Source: an uncultured Lachnospiraceae bacterium (GTDB lineage: Bacteria; Bacillota; Clostridia; Lachnospirales; Lachnospiraceae). Taken from it: 27,453 nt of DNA. The stretch covers positions 1 through 27,453 of the forward strand of contig CAKRAK010000031.1 in assembly GCA_934294885.1 (NCBI GenBank), given 5' to 3'. The notes beneath the pieces were generated by a model. That model was given only the letters and a program-made list of their open reading frames with translations, was not told where the DNA came from and ran no database searches. This document shows positions 1-7,056 of this stretch, piece after piece (positions within the stretch are counted from its first letter, which is position 1; every line of letters begins with the position of its first letter). A program made the position numbers and the translations under genes.

Positions 1-245
1 TTATAGGGTTAAATGATGAATATGTTGAGGGCATTTTTGTTTCTGGTGAAATGCAATCGCAGGGTATAGGTAAAATCCTGCTGAATTATGCAAAGGATAA
101 AAGGAATAAGTTGTTCTTGAATGTATACCAAAAGAACGCACGGGCAATATCCTTTTATCAAAGAGAAGGATTTGAGATTTGGCATAGTGGCTTAGATGAG
201 GCCACCGGAGAAAAAGATTATGTAATGACATGGCAACAGACTTGA
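1..245 (+). CDS. GNAT-family N-acetyltransferase, C-terminal part (5' truncated by window edge)
   Basis: Reading frame 3 is open from the window edge to a TGA at 243-245, giving about 81 residues; the real start lies outside. The fragment holds the second half of a GNAT fold: a beta strand ending in EGIFV, the acetyl-CoA pyrophosphate loop QSQGIG followed by a helix (KILLNYAKDK), the strand LFLNVY, and the motif QKNARAISFYQREGF, in which the Asn and the AISFY helix are the usual motif B signature of small GNATs such as YjaB-like proteins. These enzymes move an acetyl group from acetyl-CoA to an amine; the substrate cannot be told from this part. An internal ATG at 51 falls inside the fold just before the CoA loop and is not a credible start. 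It converges on the PH-domain gene at 417-827. Confidence 0.85.
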   Translation, partial: IGLNDEYVEGIFVSGEMQSQGIGKILLNYAKDKRNKLFLNVYQKNARAISFYQREGFEIWHSGLDEATGEKDYVMTWQQT

Positions 246-269
246 CATATATATGTTTATTATATGTCA
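243..269. repeat. Short inverted repeat over the GNAT stop codon
   Basis: TGACATATA (243-251) is the exact reverse complement of TATATGTCA (261-269), with a 9-nt loop. The TGA stop is part of the left arm. It is AT-rich and has no following T-tract, so it is a weak terminator candidate at best; it may simply protect the 3' end. Confidence 0.4.
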
Positions 270-330
270 CGCCTGCCATGTACGAGAAAGTACGCTGACA
301 GATGAGATGAAACGAATAGCGAATAGGAGA

Positions 331-382
331 AGCATATGCAAACAGGCTGCCAAAATCAATTGGCAGCCTGTTTGCATATGCT
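331..382. terminator. Perfect 23-bp hairpin between convergent genes, likely bidirectional terminator
   Basis: The arms 331-353 and 360-382 are perfect reverse complements around a 6-nt loop (AATCAA). The core AACAGGCTGCC/GGCAGCCTGTT is GC-rich and flanked by AAA and TTT, as in clostridial intrinsic terminators; outside it the arm continues as GCATATGC, itself a palindrome. No T-run follows the full stem on either side. Its place between two convergent genes fits a terminator serving both. Confidence 0.6.
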
Positions 383-416
383 AAAGTTCTGATCACAATA
401 TCATGGTTACATATTC

Positions 417-827
417 TTACATATGCTCATCGTAGTCGTCGTGGTCATGATCATCATAGTCATCATGATCCCCATGGTCATGGTTTCCGATAAATTCTCT
501 GCTGGTAACTCGTTTGGAATCCCGTTGTTTTTCCACTAATTCTGAAAGCTGTTCCTTCACTTCCTTTGGATTTTTTACACTTGTAATATCAAAATCACCT
601 AATGTCTTGTCTCCGGAACAGCAGTGGATGGTACCAACACCAACGATTCGCTGACCAAAGCTTCTTGTCAGGGATACGTCTGTAATACGATATAACCGAA
701 CCTCGTCTTCTTTCTTGTTAAAGAATCCGGTTTCGATAAAAAGTCTTTCTTCTGTTAAGTTGTATTTTGTAAAAGACCACGGTAATCCTAAAAATGTTCG
801 TTTGCGGTCGCTCCATAAATAATCCAT
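417..827 (-). CDS. Small bacterial PH-domain protein with His/Asp-rich C-terminal tail
   Basis: The product is 136 residues. Residues 1-105 look like the bacterial PH domain of the YdbS-like type (bPH_2): WSDRKRTFLGLPWSFTKY, then TEERLFIETGFFNKKEDEVRLYRITDV and SFGQRIVGVGTI, the usual succession of strands with the RLYRITDV signature. It has no signal peptide or membrane segment, so it is probably cytosolic. The last 20 or so residues are almost only His, Asp, Tyr and Gly, a likely metal-binding tail. I chose the start at 827 because GGAGGG lies 7 bases upstream; the in-frame ATG at 842 would put this site inside the coding region. A candidate promoter lies at 860-888. The function is unknown; the PH assignment is moderately sure. 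Confidence 0.75.
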   Translation of the reverse strand: MDYLWSDRKRTFLGLPWSFTKYNLTEERLFIETGFFNKKEDEVRLYRITDVSLTRSFGQRIVGVGTIHCCSGDKTLGDFDITSVKNPKEVKEQLSELVEKQRDSKRVTSREFIGNHDHGDHDDYDDHDHDDYDEHM

Positions 828-859
828 AGCAATACCCTCCATTTATTTTTATAACCTGT

Positions 860-888
860 ATCCTATCACAAAAAGCCGGGATGGTAAA
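860..888 (-). promoter_or_regulatory. Candidate sigma-A promoter for the PH-domain gene
   Basis: On the minus strand TTTACC (888-883) and TAGGAT (865-860) are separated by 17 bases, and the -10 is preceded by TGA (extended -10). It is 33 bases upstream of the start codon. The -10 is a weak match, so this is tentative. Confidence 0.35.
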
Positions 889-967
889 GAAATTACGTTA
901 TTTTTCATAACTCAGCCTTATAAATCCGTTTTTTTTTGTGGCTTATTGATAAGATATTTATTTTCCC

Positions 968-996
968 TTGTGAAAATCGTTGAATTTTGGTAAAAT
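968..996 (+). promoter_or_regulatory. Candidate sigma-A promoter for glycogen phosphorylase
   Basis: TTGTGA (968-973) and TAAAAT (991-996) are exactly 17 bases apart and about 117 bases upstream of the start codon. The leader between them shows no strong hairpin. The rest of the 828-1112 gap is AT-rich and holds nothing else I can name. Confidence 0.5.
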
Positions 997-1112
997 ACAT
1001 AAGTGTTTGATGATAAATTCAAGTTTTTAGTTCATGAAGATGTATTGAATTTATTGAGTGTTCATGTTATATGAGGGAAAGAACACGTTCAATTATAAGG
1101 AGGAAATGTTCA

Positions 1113-3581
1113 ATGGCTACTAAAAAGTTAGACTTTGATAAAGAGGCTTTTAAGAAGGAAGTTGTAAGTAACGTAAAGGCCCTTTATCGTAAGACAATTG
1201 ACGAAGCAACACAGCAACAGGTATTTCAGGCTGTTTCGTATGCAATCAAGGATACAATTATCGATCAGTGGATTGCAACACAGAAGGAATATGAGAAACG
1301 GAATGCAAAGACTGTTTATTACTTGTCTATGGAGTTCTTAATGGGTAGAGCATTAGGTAATAACCTGATTAACTTAACCTGTTATAACGAAGTAAAGGAA
1401 GCTTTAGATGAGTTAGGATTTGATCTGAATGTAATCGAGGATCAGGAGCCGGATGCAGCATTAGGTAATGGTGGTCTTGGCCGTCTGGCAGCATGTTTCC
1501 TGGATTCCCTTGCAACATTGGGATATCCTGCATATGGATGTGGTATTCGTTATCGTTATGGTATGTTCAAGCAGCAGATCGAAGATGGATATCAGATTGA
1601 GAAACCGGATGACTGGTTAAAGGATGGTAACCCATTTGAGGTTCGTCGTTCTGAGTATGCTTGTGAAGTTAAATTTGGTGGTCATGTTAAAGTAGAATAT
1701 GAGAACGGAAGAAACCGTTTCGTTCAGGAAGGTTATTCTTCTATTCGTGCAGTACCATATGATCTTCCGATTATTGGTTACGGCAATAATGTAGTAAATA
1801 CATTAAGAATCTGGGATGCGGAAGCAATTCAGGATTTCAACTTAGATTCATTTGATAAGGGTGAATATGAGAAGGCAGTTGAACAGCAGAATCTTGCTCG
1901 TACGATTGTAGAAGTACTCTATCCGAATGATAATCACTATGCAGGTAAGGAATTAAGATTAAAGCAGCAGTATTTCTTCATTTCAGCATCTATTCAGACT
2001 GCATTGAATAAGTTTAAGGCTGCAAATGATGACATTCACGATCTTCCAAAGAAAATTACATTCCAGTTAAATGATACCCATCCAACTGTAACAGTTGCTG
2101 AGTTAATGAGACTTTTAGTAGATGAAGAAGGACTTGAGTGGGATGATGCATGGGACATTACATGTCATACATGTGCATATACAAACCATACAATTATGTC
2201 TGAGGCTCTTGAAAAATGGCCAATTGAGTTATTCTCAAGATTATTACCTCGTGTATACCAGATTATCGAAGAGATTGACAGAAGATATGTAAACATGATT
2301 CGTGAGAAATACCCGAACAACCCTGAGAAGGTTAAGAGTATGGCAATCCTTTATGATGGACAGGTTAGAATGGCTCATCTTGCAATTGCAGGTTCTTATT
2401 CTGTTAATGGTGTTGCACAGCTTCATACAGAGATTCTTAAGAAGCGTGAATTAAAGGATTTCTATGAGATGAGACCGGAGCAGTTTAACAATAAGACAAA
2501 TGGTATTACCCAGAGACGTTTCCTGTTACATGGTAACCCATTATTGGCTGACTGGATTACATCTAATATTGGTGATGAGTGGATTACCGATTTGCCAAAG
2601 CTTGAGAAGTTAAAGGTTTATGTTGATGATGAGAAGTATCAGCAGGAGTTCATGAATATTAAGTACCAGAACAAGGTAAGACTTGCTGCTTATATTAAGG
2701 AGCATAATGGAGTTGAGGTAGATCCTCGTTCTATCTTTGATGTTCAGGTTAAGAGATTACATGAGTATAAGCGTCAGTTACTTAACATTTTACATGTTAT
2801 GTATTTATATAACGAGATTAAAGAACATCCGGAGATGGATATCGTTCCTCGTACTTTTATCTTCGGTGCAAAGGCTGCTGCCGGATATAAGAGAGCAAAA
2901 TTAACCATCAAGTTAATTAACTCTGTAGCAGATGTAATTAACAATGATGAGTCAATCAATGGTAAGATTAAGGTTGTATTTATCGAGAACTATCGTGTAT
3001 CCAATGCAGAGCTGATTTTCGCTGCGGCAGATGTTTCAGAGCAGATTTCTACTGCTTCCCGTGAGGCATCCGGTACAGGTAACATGAAGTTCATGTTAAA
3101 TGGTGCTCCGACACTTGGTACTATGGATGGTGCGAATGTAGAGATTGTTGAAGAGGTTGGTGCAGAGAATGCATTTATCTTCGGTTTATCAGCTGATGAA
3201 GTTATGGCATATGAGCGTGATCATAATTATCATCCTGAGGATATTTTCAATAGCAATGCAAATGTACGTAAGGTATTAACACAGTTAATCAATGGTACAT
3301 TTAATGATGATACAGAGCTGTTCCGTGATATTTATGATTCTTTGATTCATGAAGATATCTACTTCACATTGAAGGACTTCGATTCATACTGTGAGATTCA
3401 TAAGAAGGTTGATGAGGCATACAGAGATGAGAAGAAATGGGCGAAGATGGCTATGCTGAATACAGCTTGTGCCGGTAAGTTCTCTTCTGACCGTACAATT
3501 GAGCAGTATGCAACAGAAATTTGGAATCTTGAAAAGGTTACAGTTACTATGCCTAAGACGACAGCAGATACAAAAAAGTAA
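1113..3581 (+). CDS. glgP: Glycogen/starch/maltodextrin phosphorylase
   Basis: This 822-residue protein has the normal length and sequence of a GT35 phosphorylase, which releases glucose 1-phosphate from the non-reducing ends of alpha-1,4-glucans with phosphate and pyridoxal phosphate. Clear family blocks run in order: YYLSMEFLMGR, EPDAALGNGGLGRLAACFLDS, YGCGIRYRYGMF, FQLNDTHPT, the central VKRLHEYKRQLLN and, near the C-terminus, EASGTGNMKFMLNGA, whose Lys (residue 659) is the expected PLP-binding lysine. All conserved blocks are intact. I start at 1113, where AAGGAGG lies 9 bases upstream; an in-frame ATG at 1071 is upstream of that site. It is transcribed alone: a promoter lies at 968-996 and a strong terminator at 3613-3654. 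In spore formers the enzyme mobilises stored glycogen; here it sits directly before sporulation genes. Confidence 0.97.
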   Translation: MATKKLDFDKEAFKKEVVSNVKALYRKTIDEATQQQVFQAVSYAIKDTIIDQWIATQKEYEKRNAKTVYYLSMEFLMGRALGNNLINLTCYNEVKEALDELGFDLNVIEDQEPDAALGNGGLGRLAACFLDSLATLGYPAYGCGIRYRYGMFKQQIEDGYQIEKPDDWLKDGNPFEVRRSEYACEVKFGGHVKVEYENGRNRFVQEGYSSIRAVPYDLPIIGYGNNVVNTLRIWDAEAIQDFNLDSFDKGEYEKAVEQQNLARTIVEVLYPNDNHYAGKELRLKQQYFFISASIQTALNKFKAANDDIHDLPKKITFQLNDTHPTVTVAELMRLLVDEEGLEWDDAWDITCHTCAYTNHTIMSEALEKWPIELFSRLLPRVYQIIEEIDRRYVNMIREKYPNNPEKVKSMAILYDGQVRMAHLAIAGSYSVNGVAQLHTEILKKRELKDFYEMRPEQFNNKTNGITQRRFLLHGNPLLADWITSNIGDEWITDLPKLEKLKVYVDDEKYQQEFMNIKYQNKVRLAAYIKEHNGVEVDPRSIFDVQVKRLHEYKRQLLNILHVMYLYNEIKEHPEMDIVPRTFIFGAKAAAGYKRAKLTIKLINSVADVINNDESINGKIKVVFIENYRVSNAELIFAAADVSEQISTASREASGTGNMKFMLNGAPTLGTMDGANVEIVEEVGAENAFIFGLSADEVMAYERDHNYHPEDIFNSNANVRKVLTQLINGTFNDDTELFRDIYDSLIHEDIYFTLKDFDSYCEIHKKVDEAYRDEKKWAKMAMLNTACAGKFSSDRTIEQYATEIWNLEKVTVTMPKTTADTKK

Positions 3582-3605
3582 TCAGATAAACAAATGATTT
3601 CATAG

Positions 3606-3634
3606 GTATATCAATAACCTCTATTACATATGAT
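3606..3634 (+). promoter_or_regulatory. Candidate sigma-E promoter of spoIID, nested in the glgP terminator
   Basis: GTATATC (3606-3612) matches 6 of 7 positions of the Bacillus sigma-E -35 pattern (GHATATT). After exactly 14 bases CATATGAT (3627-3634) matches 6 of 8 of the -10 pattern (CATACAHT). A start about 7 bases after the -10 would be near 3641, giving a leader of about 14 bases beginning with the AGAGG ribosome binding site. B. subtilis spoIID is sigma-E dependent (established), which supports the call; the promoter itself is inferred from sequence only. Confidence 0.55.
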
Positions 3635-3654
3635 TGTAATAGAGGTTATTTTTT
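3613..3654 (+). terminator. Intrinsic terminator of glgP that also covers the spoIID ribosome binding site
   Basis: The arms 3613-3628 and 3635-3650 form a perfect 16-bp stem with a 6-base loop (TATGAT), followed by TTTT directly before the spoIID ATG. The right arm contains AGAGG (3641-3645), the only candidate ribosome binding site for spoIID. Confidence 0.85.
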
Positions 3655-4590
3655 ATGAAAAAAATTATTTTGAACATGCTTCTTGTTATTATTTTACCGA
3701 TTGCAGTTACATTTGCTGCAACATTTATTTCTCCCAATCTGCGGCTGGGAATGGGTAGTTTTTCCGTAAAGGATCATTTACTTGGGAAAAAAATATTAGT
3801 GGAAACCCAGGGCTTATATAAGGATGTAGATGTTGAAGAATATGTGGTGGGTGTTATGGCACAGACGGTACCCGCTGATTATGATATGGAGGCACTGAAG
3901 ACGGTGGCGGTTTTGATCCGGACAAACGTTTTAAAGGAAATGGAAGAGCAGGCGACCAACAATGAGGAGGATTTGTCCTATCAATATTTGTCCAAGGAGG
4001 AACGGAAAAAATTATGGGGAAAAAAGAATTTTCAAAAAATAGAAGGCTGTTATGAGCAGGCGGTTTCTTCAACGGCAGGTCAGGTTATTTACTATAAGAA
4101 TGAATTGATTATGGCATGTTATCATGAGGTAAGTATTGGAAAGACGGCATCCGGAAAGGAAATATTGGGAGAGGATATTCCTTATTTGCAGTCGGTGGAA
4201 AGCAGTCAGGATGTAGAAGCAAAAAATTATATGAATGTAAAAACAGTAACCATGGAAGAATATAATAAACTGGTAAAGGAAAAGACGGAAGGTAAGGACC
4301 GGAGTATTAAAATAGAAGAAAGCTCAAAGCAGGGATTTGTAAAAAGAATCCGGATAGGAGAAAAAACCTACACCGGTAAGGAGGCAATGGAGCAGTTAGG
4401 TTTGCCTTCTGCGAATTTTTATATAGAAGAGACAAAAGACGGGTTTAGATTTGTTTGTCTCGGAAAGGGAGATTGTCTGGGAGTTTCCTTATACGGTGCC
4501 AATCAAATGGCGCAAAAAGGCAGTACATATGATGAAATAATCGCCCATTATTATAAGGATGTGCATATAAAAAGTGCAATTGACAGTTAG
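3655..4590 (+). CDS. spoIID: Stage II sporulation protein D (SpoIID/LytB domain)
   Basis: SpoIID is a mother-cell peptidoglycan lytic transglycosylase that helps drive engulfment of the forespore. The 311-residue product has an N-terminal membrane anchor (about residues 4-24), then the SpoIID domain: VEEYVVGVMAQTVPADYDMEALKTVAVLIRT (about 60-90) and CYEQAVSSTAGQVIYYKNELIMACYHEVS with IPYLQSVES later. In the usual VxxEMP block, the Glu reported as catalytic in B. subtilis (E88) is replaced here: the sequence reads AQTVP, with Thr71 at that place. AGAGG 9 bases upstream supports the start and is buried in the preceding terminator stem. A spoIIQ-like gene follows one gene later, matching clostridial gene order. 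The family call is firm; activity is uncertain because of the missing Glu. Confidence 0.9.
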   Translation: MKKIILNMLLVIILPIAVTFAATFISPNLRLGMGSFSVKDHLLGKKILVETQGLYKDVDVEEYVVGVMAQTVPADYDMEALKTVAVLIRTNVLKEMEEQATNNEEDLSYQYLSKEERKKLWGKKNFQKIEGCYEQAVSSTAGQVIYYKNELIMACYHEVSIGKTASGKEILGEDIPYLQSVESSQDVEAKNYMNVKTVTMEEYNKLVKEKTEGKDRSIKIEESSKQGFVKRIRIGEKTYTGKEAMEQLGLPSANFYIEETKDGFRFVCLGKGDCLGVSLYGANQMAQKGSTYDEIIAHYYKDVHIKSAIDS

Positions 4591-4608
4591 GGGAATTTAT
4601 GAAATAAT
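4580..4608 (+). promoter_or_regulatory. Candidate sigma-A promoter of the L,D-transpeptidase gene
   Basis: TTGACA (4580-4585), overlapping the end of spoIID, is followed after 17 bases by AATAAT (4603-4608). This is a near-consensus vegetative promoter about 64 bases before the next start codon, and suggests that this gene can be expressed independently of spoIID. Confidence 0.5.
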
Positions 4609-4671
4609 TAGTGAGTATTACTATGCTTTTTTGGCAGGTAGGGATAATAGGTAACAAAAGAAGGATAACCA

Positions 4672-6138
4672 ATGAAGCATCATTTTTTTCTGGCTGATGT
4701 GCCGGGTATGTTTATTATCAGTATATTACTTCTTGTTCTGATTGGACAGGTCGATCATAATGTGGAGATGACCTATTATCAGAAAGAGGTACAGGAGCTT
4801 GGCCGGTATAAGGGAGAAGTTATATCCGATGCCGGAACTTCTGAAACCGAAACAAAACCGGAGGAGATTTTTTATAACGGCTCTGACCTGAAGGATAATG
4901 GATGTACATATGCAATAAAAGTGAATAAAAAGAAAAATGTTGTGACAATCTATACAAAGGATCATAAGGGATATTATACAGTTCCTTACAAGGCCATGGT
5001 TTGTTCTGTTGGCGAGAAGGGAAATACGCCGGTAGGTGTGCATAATTTAGGAGACCGTGCCCAGTGGCTGCCCTTAGAAGGTGATGTATATGGACAGTAT
5101 GCAACCCGGATTGTGGATGATATATTATTTCATTCCGTTCCTTATTTTACCCAGAACAAAGATGATTTGGAAATAGAAGAATACAATAAGCTTGGACAAA
5201 GTGTTTCTGCCGGTTGTGTAAGACTTTCGGTTATAGATTCTAAGTGGATATATGATAATTGCGGACCGGGAACATTAGTGGAGATTTTTGAAAGTGATTA
5301 TGAAGGTCCTATGGGTAAGCCGGTTTCTGCCGTAATCAGTAGTGGAAAATCAGTTGGTAACTGGGATCCTACAGATCCGGACCGGGATAATCCGTATATG
5401 GGGAATGTGCCGGTAATATTAGGAGCGTATGACCGGGAGGTGGAACGTCTGGCAGATTTTGATGTACGGACGGGAATTTCGGCTTTGGATTCTACAGGAG
5501 AGGATATTACCGAATTGGTTCAGGTGGATGGAGAAGTAGATATGACCACCTGTGGAATTTATAAGATAACGTATTCTGTAACTGATGATACGGGAATTAC
5601 CGGAGCAGCTACAGCCAATATTATTGTGAAGGATGATGACCCGCCGGTTGTTTACGCAGACCAGAAGGTTGATACCATTGGTATGTACGATGTGAACAAT
5701 GAAACGGATTTAAAAGAATTGCTGTTACAAAATGTAACTGCTTATGACGGTAAGCAGGAGATGGATAAGGATTCCATTGTTGTGGATTATTCCGAGATCT
5801 ATGAAAAAGGATATGGAGACTGTCATGTAAAATATATGGCGAAGGATTCTCAGGGAAATGAATCGAATGTAGTTGTACTTACCTTTAAGGTGGATTTAGA
5901 ATCGCCGGTTTTATCTATAAAGGATTCTGCTCCGGAGCAAATTCGTGTATCAAAGATGTTAGATGATGATTATCTGTTAGGTTTGATAGAAGCAACGGAC
6001 AATAGTGGTAGGGCTAAGGTAACCATAAGCCGTCCGTTAACCTATACAAAAGGGGAACCGTATATTGTTGTTTATTGTGGCAAAGATGATTTTGGTAATG
6101 TTTCTACGTTAAGTGTGACATATCAGTTGGAAGATTAG
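4672..6138 (+). CDS. L,D-transpeptidase (YkuD domain) with C-terminal Ig-like domains
   Basis: The protein (488 residues) probably makes 3-3 cross-links in peptidoglycan or attaches molecules to it outside the membrane. One membrane segment lies at about residues 10-28. The YkuD domain covers about 75-215: strands AIKVNKKKNVVTIYT, the block GNTPVGVHNLGD, His154 in FHSVP, and the catalytic motif SAGCVRLS with Cys182 and Arg184. The C-terminal half (about 240-488) contains two or three Ig-like domains of the DUF5011 kind, recognised by TCGIYKITYSVTDDTG and GDCHVKYMAKDSQGN, probably spacers or wall-binding modules. AAGAAGG upstream supports the start. It lies between spoIID and a spoIIQ-like gene on the same strand, so it may act in engulfment or spore cortex/wall remodelling, but its own sigma-A-like promoter leaves a vegetative role possible. 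Confidence 0.9.
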   Translation: MKHHFFLADVPGMFIISILLLVLIGQVDHNVEMTYYQKEVQELGRYKGEVISDAGTSETETKPEEIFYNGSDLKDNGCTYAIKVNKKKNVVTIYTKDHKGYYTVPYKAMVCSVGEKGNTPVGVHNLGDRAQWLPLEGDVYGQYATRIVDDILFHSVPYFTQNKDDLEIEEYNKLGQSVSAGCVRLSVIDSKWIYDNCGPGTLVEIFESDYEGPMGKPVSAVISSGKSVGNWDPTDPDRDNPYMGNVPVILGAYDREVERLADFDVRTGISALDSTGEDITELVQVDGEVDMTTCGIYKITYSVTDDTGITGAATANIIVKDDDPPVVYADQKVDTIGMYDVNNETDLKELLLQNVTAYDGKQEMDKDSIVVDYSEIYEKGYGDCHVKYMAKDSQGNESNVVVLTFKVDLESPVLSIKDSAPEQIRVSKMLDDDYLLGLIEATDNSGRAKVTISRPLTYTKGEPYIVVYCGKDDFGNVSTLSVTYQLED

Positions 6139-6155
6139 ATTCTTTTCATTTCATT

Positions 6156-6185
6156 GAATAAAATCATTTACCTATGGAAAAGATA
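6156..6185 (+). promoter_or_regulatory. Candidate sigma-F (forespore) promoter of the spoIIQ-like gene
   Basis: GAATA (6156-6160) matches 4 of 5 bases of the GYWTA -35, and after 15 bases GGAAAAGATA (6176-6185) matches 9 of 10 of the GGNRANAHTR -10 pattern of B. subtilis sigma-F. A start near 6191 would place AGAGGTG at the very 5' end of the transcript, 6 bases before the ATG at 6204. B. subtilis spoIIQ is sigma-F dependent; this match is inference. Confidence 0.5.
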
Positions 6186-6203
6186 TCCTTAGAGGTGATG
6201 AAA

Positions 6204-6992
6204 ATGAAACAAGAAAAGAAAACGCATTCACAAAAGCTCAAGGATAATGTGTTTTACCTTTCCTTTGGTATCGGTATATTGGCATTATTGGCGGTTATTA
6301 CAGTTTACACCATGCAGCAGAGAGATATGCAGGTGGTGGAGCAGGATTTGAATACAGCTTCCGATTATCATGAGATTGCAGAGAAAAACAGGACAATTGT
6401 GGAACAAACCGGTGGAAATGTTTCCCCTGAGGATAAGGAGACAACAAGGACTACAACACAGGAGACTACTACGGAAAGTCCCAAAACAACAGAGGCTGCT
6501 ACAGAGAGTTCTACTGGGACGTCTTTGTTAGAAAGAGATTACGCATTGCCAACAACCGCACCAGCCGGAGAATTGACCTTCAACAGTGAGGAGACCATTT
6601 CCTGGCCGGTAAACGGAGAAGTTATTCTTCCTTACAGCATGGATACGACAGTATATTTCAAGACCTTAGACCAGTATCAGTGTAATCCGGGAATGATGAT
6701 TGCTGCGGGCAGTGGCACAACAGTGAAAAGTGCATATCTTGGAAAGGTAACAAAGGTTACCAGTGATGATATGTATGGTAATATGGTCACTGTATATTTA
6801 GGCAATGACTACAGTGCCGTATATGGTCAATTAGATACAATTTATGTAAGCGAAGGTGATTATGTGAAGGCCGGTGATTCTATCGGAACCGTAGCAAATC
6901 CAACAGATACATTTTTAGAAGAAGGAAGCCATGTGTTTTTCCAGATGTTAAAGGGAGAGACACCGGTAGACCCAATGTTATTTATAGAATAA
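6204..6992 (+). CDS. spoIIQ: SpoIIQ-like forespore membrane protein with degenerate M23/LytM domain
   Basis: SpoIIQ sits in the forespore membrane, binds SpoIIIAH across the intermembrane space and holds the engulfing membrane. The product (262 residues) has one membrane segment at about residues 15-36, a linker very rich in Thr, Ser and Glu (about 70-115), and a C-terminal LytM-like beta domain (SWPVNGEVILPY ... VSEGDYVKAGDSIGTV). The M23 zinc ligands are not intact: where HxGxD is expected it reads CNPGMM, the YxH strand reads YGQL, and the HxH motif reads HVFF. The domain is probably structural, as in B. subtilis SpoIIQ. I prefer the start at 6204 because AGAGGTG lies 6 bases upstream; ATG 6174 has no ribosome binding site and falls between the candidate promoter elements. 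Its position after spoIID supports the name. Confidence 0.82.
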   Translation: MKQEKKTHSQKLKDNVFYLSFGIGILALLAVITVYTMQQRDMQVVEQDLNTASDYHEIAEKNRTIVEQTGGNVSPEDKETTRTTTQETTTESPKTTEAATESSTGTSLLERDYALPTTAPAGELTFNSEETISWPVNGEVILPYSMDTTVYFKTLDQYQCNPGMMIAAGSGTTVKSAYLGKVTKVTSDDMYGNMVTVYLGNDYSAVYGQLDTIYVSEGDYVKAGDSIGTVANPTDTFLEEGSHVFFQMLKGETPVDPMLFIE

Positions 6993-7023
6993 AATACAAA
7001 ATGATATTTGCCTGCTGTGTATA

Positions 7024-7052
7024 TTGTAAGGCAAATCAGATTTGTGTATAAT
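7024..7052 (+). promoter_or_regulatory. Sigma-A promoter of the GGDEF-EAL gene
   Basis: TTGTAA (7024-7029) and TATAAT (7047-7052) are separated by exactly 17 bases. The transcript would begin near 7059, essentially at the base of the hairpin at 7057-7097, leaving a leader of about 180 bases. Confidence 0.7.
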
Positions 7053-7056
7053 GTGA

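Noticed and set aside
1071..1112. Upstream in-frame ATG extending glycogen phosphorylase by 14 residues
   Set aside because: The AAGGAGG ribosome binding site at 1097-1103 lies inside this extension and serves ATG 1113.
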